Shown here piece after piece: positions 45,501 through 52,557 of a stretch of DNA of 64,000 bases. Every line of letters starts with the position of its first letter. Position 1 is the stretch's first letter. Below the pieces are notes generated by a model. It ran no database searches. It was not told the origin of the DNA and saw only the letters and a list, made by a program, of their open reading frames with translations. The translations under genes and the position numbers were made by a program. Origin of the DNA: Symsagittifera roscoffensis (lineage: Eukaryota > Xenacoelomorpha > Acoela > Convolutidae); assembly GCF_963678635.1 (NCBI RefSeq), contig NC_087070.1, forward strand, positions 23,425,419 to 23,489,418. The letters are read 5' to 3'.

Positions 45501-47794
45501 TTCAACTAATTCTAATGAAATTTCCAAACTTACATATAGTTTGGACTGCAGGAAAAAATCTTGCATTACCAGACACCTTAAGTCGAAATACACCACCTGA
45601 ATTACTTACACGAAAAACAACAGTTGAAATACCCAAAAATATAAAATTCTACCTTGCAGAAAACGAAACATCACCTCGATTAGAATGCAAATATGCAGTT
45701 AAAACTGATATTGAACAATCACAAATAAATAATTTACAACATTTCCCACTTTATTTAGATTGTCAAAATAATCATTATGAAGTTGATTTACTTGGAACAT
45801 CAACCTTCAAACCAATCCCATATTCTCAATGGATAAAAAGTAACACCCAACAAAAACGAACAAAACAACACCCGCCTAAAAAAGACCATTTTCCACTAAT
45901 TGAAAAAGAAGATTTAACTGATAAAATAAATTTATCAGGACCACAAACAAATGATTCAAAATACACAATAAATCAAGTTTTTGACCTCCATGACCCACTT
46001 GATACAATACCCTTATCTAAATTAGAAATCGAAAACATTTTCCTCCCCCCAACAGAAACAATTACAATTTCAACACTGAAACAATATCAAAACCTTGACC
46101 CAGTAATTCGACAACTGAAATCATGGCACAAATATAAAACTAAACCTATCAAAGCAGATTCAACCATTCTAGGAAACAAAACACTCCTCCGATACTTTCG
46201 CAAATTTAACAACACAACAATTAACGAAAATACAGACCTTTTAGAGTATAACCTAAATGAGTCTACAGTTCCATGTCTCCCTTTAAGTATGATTCTTATA
46301 GCTTTTAATATTTCACATACACAAAATATTAAAGGACACTCTGGATCAGAAAAAACATATTCAAACTTTATACAAAATTTTTACTTCCCAAATGCACCAA
46401 TTTGGATAAAAGTACTATGCAATGATTGTATAGTATGTCAACTAAATAAACCTTACCCGAATCAAAAACAAATAGCACAAAAACAAGATTTTAAAGGACA
46501 AAGCTTGTACTTCAACCATCGTATCTCATTTGATACCAAAGGACCAATTTCACCCTCATCAGAAGGAAACTCCTACATTATGGTAATTGTTGACGCATTT
46601 ACACATTATGTAGCACTTAACCCAGTACCACATTGTAACGCTTATTACGCTTACACAACACTCTATGAACACTGGATAGCAAAATTCGGACTACCAGAAA
46701 TTTTAGTCACAGACAACGGTACAGAATTCATAAATAATGAAATTATCACACTATGTCATTTATATAACATTAAACACAAACCACGTACATCTCATGCACC
46801 TTGGACAAACGGCTTAGTCGAAGGTATGAACCGTTCATTACAAGAATATCTTAGATGTATCATCAACGGAAATGATACAAAATATACCGAATGGTCAGCA
46901 GATGTAAAATTATTTCCCTTAGCATATAATTCACAAATTACGACAACTCTAGGAATGTCACCATACGAAATGGTTTTTAACCAAAAGCCACGCAAACCAA
47001 TAATGTTTACAGCAAATTCTCATAAAAACGCACAAGGTTATTGTCAACCAAATAAAGACTCAATTTGTTATAACCTACCTTTACATACACACGATGAAGA
47101 TCATTTTCATCACCCACAAATTCTTAAACTAGCCTCCGGTACACACACCGAATGGATTCTAAATAGAGATAAAAAACACAATGAAATTTATCAAAAAATA
47201 ACAAAAAAGTTATTACAAAGACAAAACATTAATGAACAAATCAATTCACGTTTTACACCAGCCTCCGATTTAAAAATTGGAACATTTGTTTTAATACCTA
47301 ATTTTAATACTCAAAAAGGAATTTCTAAAAAATTACAACCCCTTCGAAAAGGACCATACCAAATAATTGCAAAACCCACTGATGTCACATATAAAATTAC
47401 CGACTCAAACAAAAAAGAAATCGTTCAACATCGAAACAACCTACTACCTTATTACCCAAAAGAATACGCACTCCGCGAATTAACTCAATTATATTCTTTC
47501 ACAGGATTAAAAATCATTCAAAACGAACCACATCTGAAAAACACAGAACAAAATGATAACCCCACCGAAAATCAAAACACAAAACTAATCGCCACCAAAA
47601 ACAATACACAAAACCATAAAGAATCACCAAAACAAAGAAAAAATAGACAAATGACCGAACAAATAATACCCCAAGAACAAATCGACAAATCAGAAAATAG
47701 AAAAACAACAAGACTCCGAAATCAACCACGTAAAAACTATAAAATATTCATCCCCCAATCTAAAATTTTAAAGAAAGTAGAATTTAAAAAGTAA
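39572..47794 (+). CDS. gag-pol: Gag-Pol polyprotein, 2,740 aa, one open frame
   Basis: All Ty3/gypsy parts are present in order: capsid-like region about 605-790; zinc knuckle CX2CX4HX4C from C842; Asn/Arg/Ser-rich tail about 900-1,090; protease with DSGAES (Asp1229); reverse transcriptase with YLDD at 1,737-1,740; RNase H with CDAS (Asp1886) and TDHKP (Asp1956); integrase HHCC finger about 2,248-2,290; catalytic Asp2321, Asp2381 and Glu2417 (35 residues between the last two); and a GPY motif at 2,594. Gag is very long, with about 600 residues before the capsid-like part. Gag and Pol share one frame without a stop or shift, unlike errantiviruses. No inactivating change is seen. The first seven codons end in CAG|GTGAAG, a usable splice donor. 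Confidence 0.97.
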   Translation: MSSTHTPGEESPDDDEIFPFIVDADTDRGQHIFCQNLLVNLFEPGISPCKTEFPDVKIKRQIIDHYLKHICNITQQYGIYSIEFTSPNHNNRKYTIQTDDLDLEFSKVFSEYIKSIQYHNSQRANSIFTNEVFAIIYSYISILENELPLTNVSPKETSKHLKVRHEITLLSSYLNIIKENFTKDDVSQHTKHDLQKILAWFIIDYFTHNIDLIAQARKNFRPQNSNDDTAITEQSDYVWDPEWSHPAFISFPQSISSQAIGTISYIRDYVRVIPLTIDATPLNYNTFLPDTQNNSLNSTVIHNENLNGTRNLTQQDIQTPSHFINEEIVHTTTTQQSISPIRPNLTTPRNTNPSQTQVTLQSTVKPSVAPKYSHMDYQTYRPMTIPSKTRKTFTRNNFADHNYNYTHPSKTNYQPQRNFNQYTKPRNWDNPTAQYNSKNFQPNPPQDRSENYPFFQQNKNKKQTSYQMDYLSSDDDFLQPDIFAQNTQEYRRQGIQKTRTNHRNFSPQPIDAQHQQPIQQQNPINTQSFQPIQQQNPMTAHSYQPSQMQNEIPLPYYLQQHEITRNQLSNFSQMPNAAESLQMTMNPYLMGGSSITSNKPLMVFTGTDPEYSVEDYLNAVTANLILNIGPEPINTPLHQNWIHRRTALIQTTLDGAAQKWFSVLPLEIKSNWKRFTQEFSKMFDSERNKQQQRVLCNEIRRLPNETIKQIAVRIETLVRKAYSLNTHDYKNTKMTEILMMTLTPQLRKIAIKKRASHPSSIREPDLDFRKLVDKLEQAEITMKLEETENLKLQYVNRIETTPTNINNIQESETDLVEKITEILNIYEKNPNFKGKPSFKKWCNYCRRYGHSISECRQKQQDSQNKPQKYKEPNKSFYQYMKKDQNLPNKTVHSNNSSGKPLPNNTNYTRNQSPYNSSYRGRSPERRNTYNSSQNHYNRPNSRNNYSRSNSNTQRFVSRSNSQSRNNYYPNKQSRNSSYNRNRNYSYNRNRSYSNNRNQNYPNNRSRNNSYNRSNYNRPNNNYQNRSRNNSQNRHPSYNNRYRNYSQSPHRNNNNYNNSNNRHRSSTPKHQRQINQVQSNPETTSDPPGIDNTVTDALQLNQINCTSSDSESDTENTLAINMIKVENDYESVIYEQPFPSHIYENQSEFLQNYYTTPINSTPTTQETNEINTTNQTNKNTKTKCLNTNHIYQNIQKEQPKEKIWTIPFLLESPRNKEFQPPDLEIDFLIDSGAESNIINIPTWNEIKTLHPKLTPLETSSKLATAQGSTLINYGKIQLFLLPTRTMEQSKILNKPFKQIFHITDIKYNIIGIPFISKYIPTINILNSKILIKDKYTKTKETSLTFFQRLNKQPPFFSKFYPIFNQQRKHLKPLSGNIYNFSIKQVHQYDKEQNKQKFYMSDFEFKPIHKFFKITISSIKYLKNSNSDIISLHVYNNTPYQVTLPLGLLGYCETNATISPIHEKAYRVNNILQLLDICQSTILNEELSINNIISNENRNTDYFTKTPYFKPTFNISNYTEDQQKFLTMFNFQHSQITQDEFEKLAKQLIKYSSVYATSKFDVGKISSSLHLPLKPDAVFKKQRASKVPIHLHDKVNRLLDILEQYNIISPVNKEEQPKGNTFINPVIILAKGESLKIVLDARYLNSLIDESKCNWPIEPIQVILTKINGKYFTTADMNSAYNQMPLVEQSRRLTQFVIGNQQYEFNRLFYGISIGPAAFSAFMSKIFRPLILKKNAITYLDDVFMQSQTKDEMFDVLEKYHQILQNENLKAAPDKSHFFLTRVKFLGHNIERKTITPLKSRIDAIQKLQPPTNKKKIQEFLGMLNFLSKYVYKMQLYLRPFYNILRQQNNFEWNTEHQTRFEEIKKLLTEQISNTIPDSNQPFYAMCDASNFGIGAALLQSHNGTNKMNLISANSRLFTQAELRLSTLMRECTAIIYTLTEYEFLILGSKHPTVLFTDHKPIIFLFTQKSNPNHRVYRFQLILMKFPNLHIVWTAGKNLALPDTLSRNTPPELLTRKTTVEIPKNIKFYLAENETSPRLECKYAVKTDIEQSQINNLQHFPLYLDCQNNHYEVDLLGTSTFKPIPYSQWIKSNTQQKRTKQHPPKKDHFPLIEKEDLTDKINLSGPQTNDSKYTINQVFDLHDPLDTIPLSKLEIENIFLPPTETITISTLKQYQNLDPVIRQLKSWHKYKTKPIKADSTILGNKTLLRYFRKFNNTTINENTDLLEYNLNESTVPCLPLSMILIAFNISHTQNIKGHSGSEKTYSNFIQNFYFPNAPIWIKVLCNDCIVCQLNKPYPNQKQIAQKQDFKGQSLYFNHRISFDTKGPISPSSEGNSYIMVIVDAFTHYVALNPVPHCNAYYAYTTLYEHWIAKFGLPEILVTDNGTEFINNEIITLCHLYNIKHKPRTSHAPWTNGLVEGMNRSLQEYLRCIINGNDTKYTEWSADVKLFPLAYNSQITTTLGMSPYEMVFNQKPRKPIMFTANSHKNAQGYCQPNKDSICYNLPLHTHDEDHFHHPQILKLASGTHTEWILNRDKKHNEIYQKITKKLLQRQNINEQINSRFTPASDLKIGTFVLIPNFNTQKGISKKLQPLRKGPYQIIAKPTDVTYKITDSNKKEIVQHRNNLLPYYPKEYALRELTQLYSFTGLKIIQNEPHLKNTEQNDNPTENQNTKLIATKNNTQNHKESPKQRKNRQMTEQIIPQEQIDKSENRKTTRLRNQPRKNYKIFIPQSKILKKVEFKK
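39591..39599 (+). promoter_or_regulatory. Candidate splice donor just inside gag
   Basis: CAG|GTGAAG lies 22 bases into gag, with GT at 39,594-39,595, and is conserved in the second copy. Some retroviruses splice from such a site so that downstream proteins use the gag AUG. Here that would solve the missing ATG of the frame at 48,816. No acceptor is proven. Confidence 0.35.
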
Positions 47795-48394
47795 TTTTAA
47801 GATTTTATACTTCACAATCTTGAAACCTCCGTAACATTTTTCATTTCATTTTTTCAAAATAACATGCTCACAAGTACGCAATAATTCTAGTTCAAAATAG
47901 ACCAATAGGATTCATCCAATCCGCCACTTTCTCTAACTCAAACTAAGATCAATTAGACGAATAATCTAGAACTCCAGGCACATCTCTAACTATAACTTTA
48001 CAACCTCCAGGTCAAAAATAAGCAAACCACTCCAACTTGACAGTTAAAATAAATATCACCATAATACCGTACCCCTCCCTTATCTAATAACCCAAAGATC
48101 AACAATATTTCCCCAACTCAGACCACGAATACCCCCAAAACAAATTTGATAACTTAGCCTAAAGTAACAAAATGAAGATTTTAATTAGCCTAAAGTATAA
48201 AAATCTCACCATACCCCGGATCATTTGACAAACAAAAATAAAGAAAAAGACGACCTCCCAGTCACCATAAAAATTGCCCCCAACAATTTTTTACAAAACT
48301 CAACCCACTTGTCAAAAAACTAATAAATAATCCGACCACACTAGAAAATCGCCTCAAACAGCAAAAAATATTCGACCAAGAGATCATTTCTTAA
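47795..48394 (+). other. Non-coding stretch after pol
   Basis: About 600 bp with stops in all frames, C/A-rich. The motif TAGCCTAAAGTA occurs twice near 48,157-48,201. It may hold acceptors or other signals for a downstream mRNA. Confidence 0.45.
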
Positions 48395-48625
48395 ATGCTT
48401 TTCTCTCAAACAGTTGCTCAAATACTTATAAATTTTAAACATTTTTTTTCAATACTTGAAGCCTTTAAAATATTTCTTTTTGATATACTTGAATCTTTTC
48501 TAATAATCTTAATCATTTTTTGTAACATTTTTTTAATTTTCTACACCATACTCGAACTATTCCTCCAACTTTCCAAAACCCTTGAATATATCCACAGGTA
48601 CGATTTTCACAACTTGTCTAAATGA
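48395..48625 (+). CDS. Small hydrophobic protein, 76 aa
   Basis: ATG start. Residues about 20-60 are almost wholly Phe/Ile/Leu, enough for one or two membrane helices. Its TGA overlaps the ATG of the next ORF (ATGA at 48,622-48,625), a layout used for coupled termination and re-initiation. No family recognised. Small membrane proteins occur beside glycoprotein genes in some enveloped viruses, but a viroporin role is only inference. Confidence 0.5.
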   Translation: MLFSQTVAQILINFKHFFSILEAFKIFLFDILESFLIILIIFCNIFLIFYTILELFLQLSKTLEYIHRYDFHNLSK

Positions 48626-48810
48626 TACGAACAATTTTCAGTAGAACTGATATTTTTTTATTATTTGTAATTTTCATAACATTTTTATCATCCCTCATTT
48701 TAACCATATGTAAATGTATAAAGAAAGCAATCATCACATTTGCCCTAGCAACAATTTTTCTAATTATTTTTTTGGAAGAATATTATAATAAACATAAACC
48801 TTCCCACTAA
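48622..48810 (+). CDS. Small hydrophobic protein, 62 aa
   Basis: Starts in the ATGA overlap with the preceding ORF. It has two hydrophobic stretches (about 11-30 and 37-51) separated by a Cys/Lys patch, then a charged end. No family recognised. An AATTTTCAG acceptor-like site lies inside at about 48,634-48,641. Confidence 0.5.
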   Translation: MIRTIFSRTDIFLLFVIFITFLSSLILTICKCIKKAIITFALATIFLIIFLEEYYNKHKPSH

Positions 48811-48815
48811 AGTAA

Positions 48816-49952
48816 CAATTCAAAAATCCATCAAAAATTGCTACCCAACAGTCACAGAATCAGTCTTCACCGACATCATCCCAAGATAATCCAACACCAC
48901 CTTCAACTACTCAAAATCCTCAAACATCTACACGAATTTCTTTTCAAGACAATCCATACACTTTTGAAGAACGGCACGCTCGTTTATCTGAACCACTAGA
49001 ACCAGTTCAACGACAAGCATCTCTAAGTGAACCAACATATAATCTTTACCCAACACTACCACAAGAACTAAGTAGAATACGAAACCTTAGTCAAAACCAA
49101 AACACAACAGAAATAAATAGACAAATTATACATCCTCGACGAAATAGAAATTTTCAAACTCCCCGAGTTCATTTTGATATACCTCAATCCCCATCACAAA
49201 CCACTCCAGAAAATACCACTGGTATATTACCAGAAACCCCTACACTTCTTTCACAACGTAGCACCTCAAGCTTACCATCAGATTACTTAGGTTCAACACC
49301 AACATCTGAACAAATACGTGAAAATCCTTTTAACCCCCCAAACCAAACATCACGATTTCCATATTGGACTACACATTCATTCACACAAGGTGAACCAAAT
49401 TTAGTCAATGACCCCATAGATATTTCTACGGATACAACAACATCCTCATCACTACCAGAAACATTATCACTACCATCAACACCATCAATAAGCCAATTTT
49501 CACCACTACCCTTTAACTTAAATTTTCCAAATAATCTCGACGCCAGATATCGAGAACAATCATCAATAAATATTCCTTTAAGATTAGATTGGAATACATT
49601 TAGAGCACCTCCACCATTATTTGGACAACATCAAGAAAGTAACCGCCTTCATAACTGGGCACTTAATAGATTACAATATCGCCAAGATATTCACAACGAT
49701 ATCCGTGATCACAATATTCAAATACTCCAACAAAACAGTTTACAATTAAAGTTTGAAATCACAGTTAAATTAAACAATATTACACAACATCCCTACCCAT
49801 TAAATCCACCTAACATAACAGCTCAATCATTACCACCACCGTTTATAACTACTGAAGTAATATATAAATACGACAGATACACCAAAAACACAATTGGTTA
49901 CATTACATTTTATAACCCATACTCAGGATCATCATACACATGTATATTCTAA
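48816..49952 (+). CDS. 378-codon open frame with no ATG, Ser/Pro-rich plus folded C-terminus
   Basis: Directly after a TAA at 48,813-48,815 a frame stays open for 378 codons to TAA at 49,950-49,952. Reading the codons I find no ATG, TTG, CTG or GTG. Codon content matches the neighbouring ORFs, with Gln, Pro, Ser, Thr and Asn predominating up to about codon 230. A more globular part follows, containing NWALNRLQYRQDIHNDIRDH and LKFEITVKLNNI. It overlaps the envelope start by 13 bases. Lack of any start while remaining open suggests expression by splicing onto an upstream AUG or by frameshift. Product unrecognised. Confidence 0.65.
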   Translation, partial: QFKNPSKIATQQSQNQSSPTSSQDNPTPPSTTQNPQTSTRISFQDNPYTFEERHARLSEPLEPVQRQASLSEPTYNLYPTLPQELSRIRNLSQNQNTTEINRQIIHPRRNRNFQTPRVHFDIPQSPSQTTPENTTGILPETPTLLSQRSTSSLPSDYLGSTPTSEQIRENPFNPPNQTSRFPYWTTHSFTQGEPNLVNDPIDISTDTTTSSSLPETLSLPSTPSISQFSPLPFNLNFPNNLDARYREQSSINIPLRLDWNTFRAPPPLFGQHQESNRLHNWALNRLQYRQDIHNDIRDHNIQILQQNSLQLKFEITVKLNNITQHPYPLNPPNITAQSLPPPFITTEVIYKYDRYTKNTIGYITFYNPYSGSSYTCIF

Positions 49953-50302
49953 AATTATTAATTTTTCTCCAACTCTTTTTTCTAGTAACCTCAAATCAAA
50001 ACATAAACCCTTCCCCTCGTACAGGACCACAAGATTTATTAGTAACACATTACGATTGCGAAGAAAATGAACAAAAAACACTACATAAATATGCAATAAA
50101 TCAAGTATCACAATGTGAAACAGAACCACAAGCTATAGAAACCACAGATATCATAGCAACACTCTATTCAAAAGCCCGAGCAACAACAGTTACAGGTTAT
50201 AAATTCACAGCGACATTTTCCGAAAGGAAAAACATTGTTCACAAGTCTCGAACGGAAACAAAAACCGACTTGACCATGAATCATTCTATCAAAGTAATAT
50301 AG
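49940..50302 (+). CDS. env: Envelope-like glycoprotein, N-terminal segment with signal peptide
   Basis: ATG at 49,940 encodes a clear secretion signal (about 18 residues, MYILKLLIFLQLFF and on) followed by a Cys-containing extracellular-type segment. The frame closes at 50,302. The main envelope frame (one base back) is already open from 50,203, so the two overlap by 100 bases. The genuine coding path probably passes from one to the other there, by a one-base mutation, programmed slippage or an assembly error. An RNA stretch AGGAAAAAC lies in the overlap at about 50,225-50,233. Confidence 0.6.
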   Translation: MYILKLLIFLQLFFLVTSNQNINPSPRTGPQDLLVTHYDCEENEQKTLHKYAINQVSQCETEPQAIETTDIIATLYSKARATTVTGYKFTATFSERKNIVHKSRTETKTDLTMNHSIKVI

Positions 50303-52557
50303 AACGTCTTTTACATCTCAATCCCGACGATTGTAAAAATGAATTACTTAGACTAATCATCACACAAAATAAAAACTCCCAAAGAAAATTAGTTAATTTT
50401 CAAGTTTTTTCAGACTCTGTACATCAATCACAACTTGAAAGACACCAAGGACATATAAAACTAGACGAAAAATACCCGTATAACGGCGCACACGGACGAT
50501 TAACCTATGACCTACATGATAAACATTGGATACCACACATTGGTATAAATAACCCATCAAACTGCAAAGCAGACACAAAAAATAAAGGATACCAAGAAAT
50601 AATGTTTTTCGATTGGAAAATACAACTCGAAAAAATACAACTCACACGAGATTTATCTGATAATACAATGATCTATCAAGGAATCCGACTACCTTGTAAA
50701 AATGATCAAGGATATTGCGACCCTACAACAAGAACACAAGCAACAATTGTTTGGTTCCCCGAAGATACATGTACAACATTTCAAGTAGCAAAAATACACG
50801 CTCGTATGATAAAATTTCACGAAAAATATTTTATACAATCAATTCCATATGAACAAGTCCATCCATCACGCAAACTAAGTTCCGATTTTAGAAACATAGA
50901 CAATATAGAAAATAAATTGACACGTTTTCAAATATATCAAGAAACAGAACTTGCATGTAAATACAGGAATCCACTTCACAGAACACAATACTCTGAAATA
51001 TTAGTTGAATACGAAAAAGGATTCGACATGACCACTGGAAAAGTAAAAATCGACCCATATGCCACAGGTCATCCTCTAAACGAAGGAACATCCTATATAC
51101 CAGTTAATTTTGAAAAAAGCAACGGACAACCTGGTGGACATCTAAAACCTTATGACACCAGAAGCACACGCTTACAAGAACTATCACTAATGAATACTAC
51201 ATATTTCGGTAATATCCACTATGATATTCATTTAGATATGAAACTAGATTATACAGTTAGCCGAATTTTTCAAGAAATGTCACTCTCCGAATTAGAAACA
51301 CTACACCAACTATGCGAATTAGAACGAACACAAATATTACAATCACTTGCACTAGCAGTATTAAAAATACCCTACGCAGGATACTTATTATCAGGAAATA
51401 GATCAAATTTTTTAGACTACGAAGGAAACATCTTATTGTTTTATACTTGTACTAAAAAAGTATCACCACTATACGTTTTTGAAGATAAACGATGTTATAA
51501 AAGAATCCCTATCTTTTATAAGAATAAAGTACATTTCGTGGATACACTTTCACGAAGAACCTATTTCTGGGATACCGCAGTCCCATGTGGATCAGAAAAT
51601 AGCCACAATGTAGTACAACTAAACCCTGATGAAAATAAATATTACCTTCTCACTCCATATCCCACATTAATGCAATCACTCAAAAATTTTTCACCAGAAA
51701 GCATTCGCGCTATCGCTCGAAACCCAAATATAGACTTACAATCAATAGGAATATACTCAAAATCAGATATTCAACATCACATTAGAACACAACAATTCCA
51801 AGAATTATTAACACAAATGGACACAATACAAAGACAATCAATAGACCAAAACTTACGCAAACTTGCAGAAACCGCAGGATTTGCCGATATCTACACGCAA
51901 GACTATAGCGGATATTTTAAAGACATTAAAGATTATATATATCTAAACGGTGAAAAATACCGTCCCCAAGATATATCACCAATTAACATTTTTAGCTTTG
52001 TTACACTCAAAAATGAGATCCTCGATTTTCTAGGATGGCCCTACTACATCTTAGAAAAATTGACTATTTTATACGCAATGTTTAACTTTATTGGATTTCT
52101 TTTCTCACTTTTAAAAGGAATCTACAACACATGTGCTATACACACACAAGTCAATCGACAAGCAAGTGTAGCACGCATACTCTTTGCAGGATTTTTTGGA
52201 ATCTTTTCTACATCTATAAACAAAATTCTTTTAGACGCACAAATAAAAGAATATAACACGAAAATAACAACACGACAAAATACATACGACGAAGAACATA
52301 ACAATGTCGACACACAGCCAACGGCACCACAATTACCACCCCTACCAAATAACCATCCACTATCCCTAGTCCCACGAAATTTTCGAAATTTAGCAATCAC
52401 ACATAATCCAAATTTTCGACTCAATACATCGCAAAGTCCCGTCCAACATATAATGACACATCAATCACAAGATGATAATACTTATGAACAAATTATTGAA
52501 CAGCCCCATACCACCGCTTTTCAATCTCAAAATAATAATTTTTTTAGCCCACGATGA
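50203..52557 (+). CDS. env: Envelope-like glycoprotein, main part
   Basis: Frame open from 50,203; the first ATG at 50,602 begins 651 codons. Numbering from that Met, a conserved-looking core lies at about 240-345, with SGNRSNF at 264, CYKRIPI at 298 and further paired Cys. One strong membrane anchor lies at about 487-508, and a second hydrophobic patch near 530-545 precedes a Pro-rich tail. The core pattern (GNRS, Cys-Tyr..IPI, PCGS) recalls class III fusion glycoproteins of chuviruses and related negative-strand viruses. This is recognition by motif only. I see no furin-type site plus fusion peptide of the errantivirus kind. It ends in an ATGA overlap with the next ORF. Confidence 0.7.
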   Translation: MHSDIFRKEKHCSQVSNGNKNRLDHESFYQSNIERLLHLNPDDCKNELLRLIITQNKNSQRKLVNFQVFSDSVHQSQLERHQGHIKLDEKYPYNGAHGRLTYDLHDKHWIPHIGINNPSNCKADTKNKGYQEIMFFDWKIQLEKIQLTRDLSDNTMIYQGIRLPCKNDQGYCDPTTRTQATIVWFPEDTCTTFQVAKIHARMIKFHEKYFIQSIPYEQVHPSRKLSSDFRNIDNIENKLTRFQIYQETELACKYRNPLHRTQYSEILVEYEKGFDMTTGKVKIDPYATGHPLNEGTSYIPVNFEKSNGQPGGHLKPYDTRSTRLQELSLMNTTYFGNIHYDIHLDMKLDYTVSRIFQEMSLSELETLHQLCELERTQILQSLALAVLKIPYAGYLLSGNRSNFLDYEGNILLFYTCTKKVSPLYVFEDKRCYKRIPIFYKNKVHFVDTLSRRTYFWDTAVPCGSENSHNVVQLNPDENKYYLLTPYPTLMQSLKNFSPESIRAIARNPNIDLQSIGIYSKSDIQHHIRTQQFQELLTQMDTIQRQSIDQNLRKLAETAGFADIYTQDYSGYFKDIKDYIYLNGEKYRPQDISPINIFSFVTLKNEILDFLGWPYYILEKLTILYAMFNFIGFLFSLLKGIYNTCAIHTQVNRQASVARILFAGFFGIFSTSINKILLDAQIKEYNTKITTRQNTYDEEHNNVDTQPTAPQLPPLPNNHPLSLVPRNFRNLAITHNPNFRLNTSQSPVQHIMTHQSQDDNTYEQIIEQPHTTAFQSQNNNFFSPR

